NCBI GenBank assembly: GCA_900772235.1
Contig: CAAGQX010000105.1
Span: forward strand, 1-6,115
From: Clostridia bacterium
Lineage (GTDB): Bacteria; Bacillota; Clostridia; TANB77; CAG-508
Reading direction: 5' to 3'
Length of the DNA stretch: 6,115 bases
Shown one piece after another: positions 5,934-6,115 of this stretch. The position numbers and the translations under genes were made by a program. The notes beneath the pieces were generated by a model that did not search any database, was not told the origin of the DNA, and saw nothing but the letters and a program-made list of their open reading frames with translations. The first letter of the stretch is position 1; every line of letters begins with the position of its first letter.

Positions 5934-6115
5934 TTGAATGTAGATTTAACGGTTTTAGTTGGATTAGTTAGTACACTTTTAGGTATTGTAGTAACTGTTT
6001 TAAAACTAAGAAAAGATGATAATAAAGAAATTAAAGAAAAAGCTATAAATGAAAGTAAAGTAGGGCAAGAAATATTTTATATCTCTAAAAATATAGAAGA
6101 TATAAAATTTAACCA
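5934..6115 (+). CDS. Small single-pass phage membrane protein, N-terminal part (3' end outside the window)
   Basis: The first 60 residues of a protein that runs off the right edge. It starts at TTG behind AGGAGG. Residues 5-25 (from LTVLVGLVSTLLGIVVTVLK) form one membrane helix with only four residues before it, followed by a highly charged stretch (KLRKDDNKEIKEKAINESK) and an amphipathic segment (GQEIFYISKNIEDIKFN). An N-terminal membrane helix plus a charged, probably coiled-coil cytoplasmic or external part is common in small proteins encoded between XkdX and the endolysin of clostridial phages, where holins and holin-like proteins are found. A holin or lysis-accessory role is inferred from position and topology only; XhlA-type proteins usually have the membrane segment at the other end. 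The terminator upstream suggests its expression is separately limited. Confidence 0.65.
   Translation, partial: MNVDLTVLVGLVSTLLGIVVTVLKLRKDDNKEIKEKAINESKVGQEIFYISKNIEDIKFN

Larger units (their letters stand above)
1..6115 (+). mobile_element. Phage or prophage segment: siphophage tail-tip module and start of the lysis region
   Basis: All six genes are co-directional, nearly contiguous, and belong to tail-tip families in the canonical siphophage order: tape measure, Dit, Tal, baseplate-anchored fibre, XkdX, then a small membrane protein. A Dit directly after the tape measure gene, with no LysM or baseplate-wedge genes between them, argues for a long non-contractile tail rather than a contractile one; XkdX proteins occur in both types. 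No integrase, attachment site or host gene is visible, so a free phage and a prophage cannot be told apart. Confidence 0.93.

Noticed and set aside
5938..5940. ATG at 5938 as start of the last gene
   Set aside because: It is followed immediately by TAG; only the TTG at 5934 opens the frame.
1..6115. CRISPR array, tRNA, IS element, attachment site, anti-phage defence or diversity-generating elements
   Set aside because: No spaced short repeats, cloverleaf, transposase frame or reverse transcriptase is visible, and nearly all bases are accounted for by tail genes.

Overview
The window is a piece of a tailed-phage genome (free phage or integrated prophage; the ends of the element are not in view). 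It is very A+T-rich, roughly 30% G+C by eye, and uses AGA/AGG arginine and ATA isoleucine codons heavily. All genes lie on the + strand, are tightly packed, and have strong AGGAGG-type ribosome binding sites, with GTG and TTG among the starts. Together with the protein families, this points to a low-G+C Gram-positive (Firmicutes, Clostridia-like) host. I cannot name the genus from the sequence alone. All visible stop codons are TAA or TAG, and tryptophan is encoded by TGG, so nothing suggests a recoded TGA.

Layout from left to right: (1) the C-terminal 348 residues of the tape measure protein, whose gene is open at the left edge, with a long 11-residue repeat array; (2) the distal tail protein Dit, GTG start, overlapping the tape measure gene by 20 bases; (3) the tail-associated protein Tal (Prophage_tail family) with an extra C-terminal domain I cannot assign, its ATG overlapping the Dit stop by one base; (4) a 678-residue tail fibre or receptor-binding protein combining a BppU-type baseplate-anchor domain, a helical stalk, a pyocin-knob-like domain and a self-cleaving S74 intramolecular chaperone; (5) a small XkdX-family protein; (6) an intrinsic terminator whose hairpin begins in the last codons of xkdX; (7) the start of a small single-pass membrane protein at the position where the lysis cassette is expected, running off the right edge.

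The order tape measure > Dit > Tal > fibre > XkdX > membrane protein is the classic long non-contractile tail (siphophage) tip module. The tape measure protein sets tail length, Dit forms the hub ring under the tube, Tal closes the tip, and the fibre docks on the baseplate through its BppU domain, folds as a trimer with the S74 domain and contacts the host. Genes 1 to 5 look like one translationally coupled transcript. The terminator separates structural genes from the presumed lysis genes, and no promoter is visible between them.

I see no novel biological system here. The points most worth a second look are the composite fibre protein and the repeat flanking its knob domain, the terminator that uses the stop codon as its loop, the regular repeat hierarchy in the tape measure protein, and the unassigned Tal C-terminus. 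There is no gene-free stretch longer than 46 bases.
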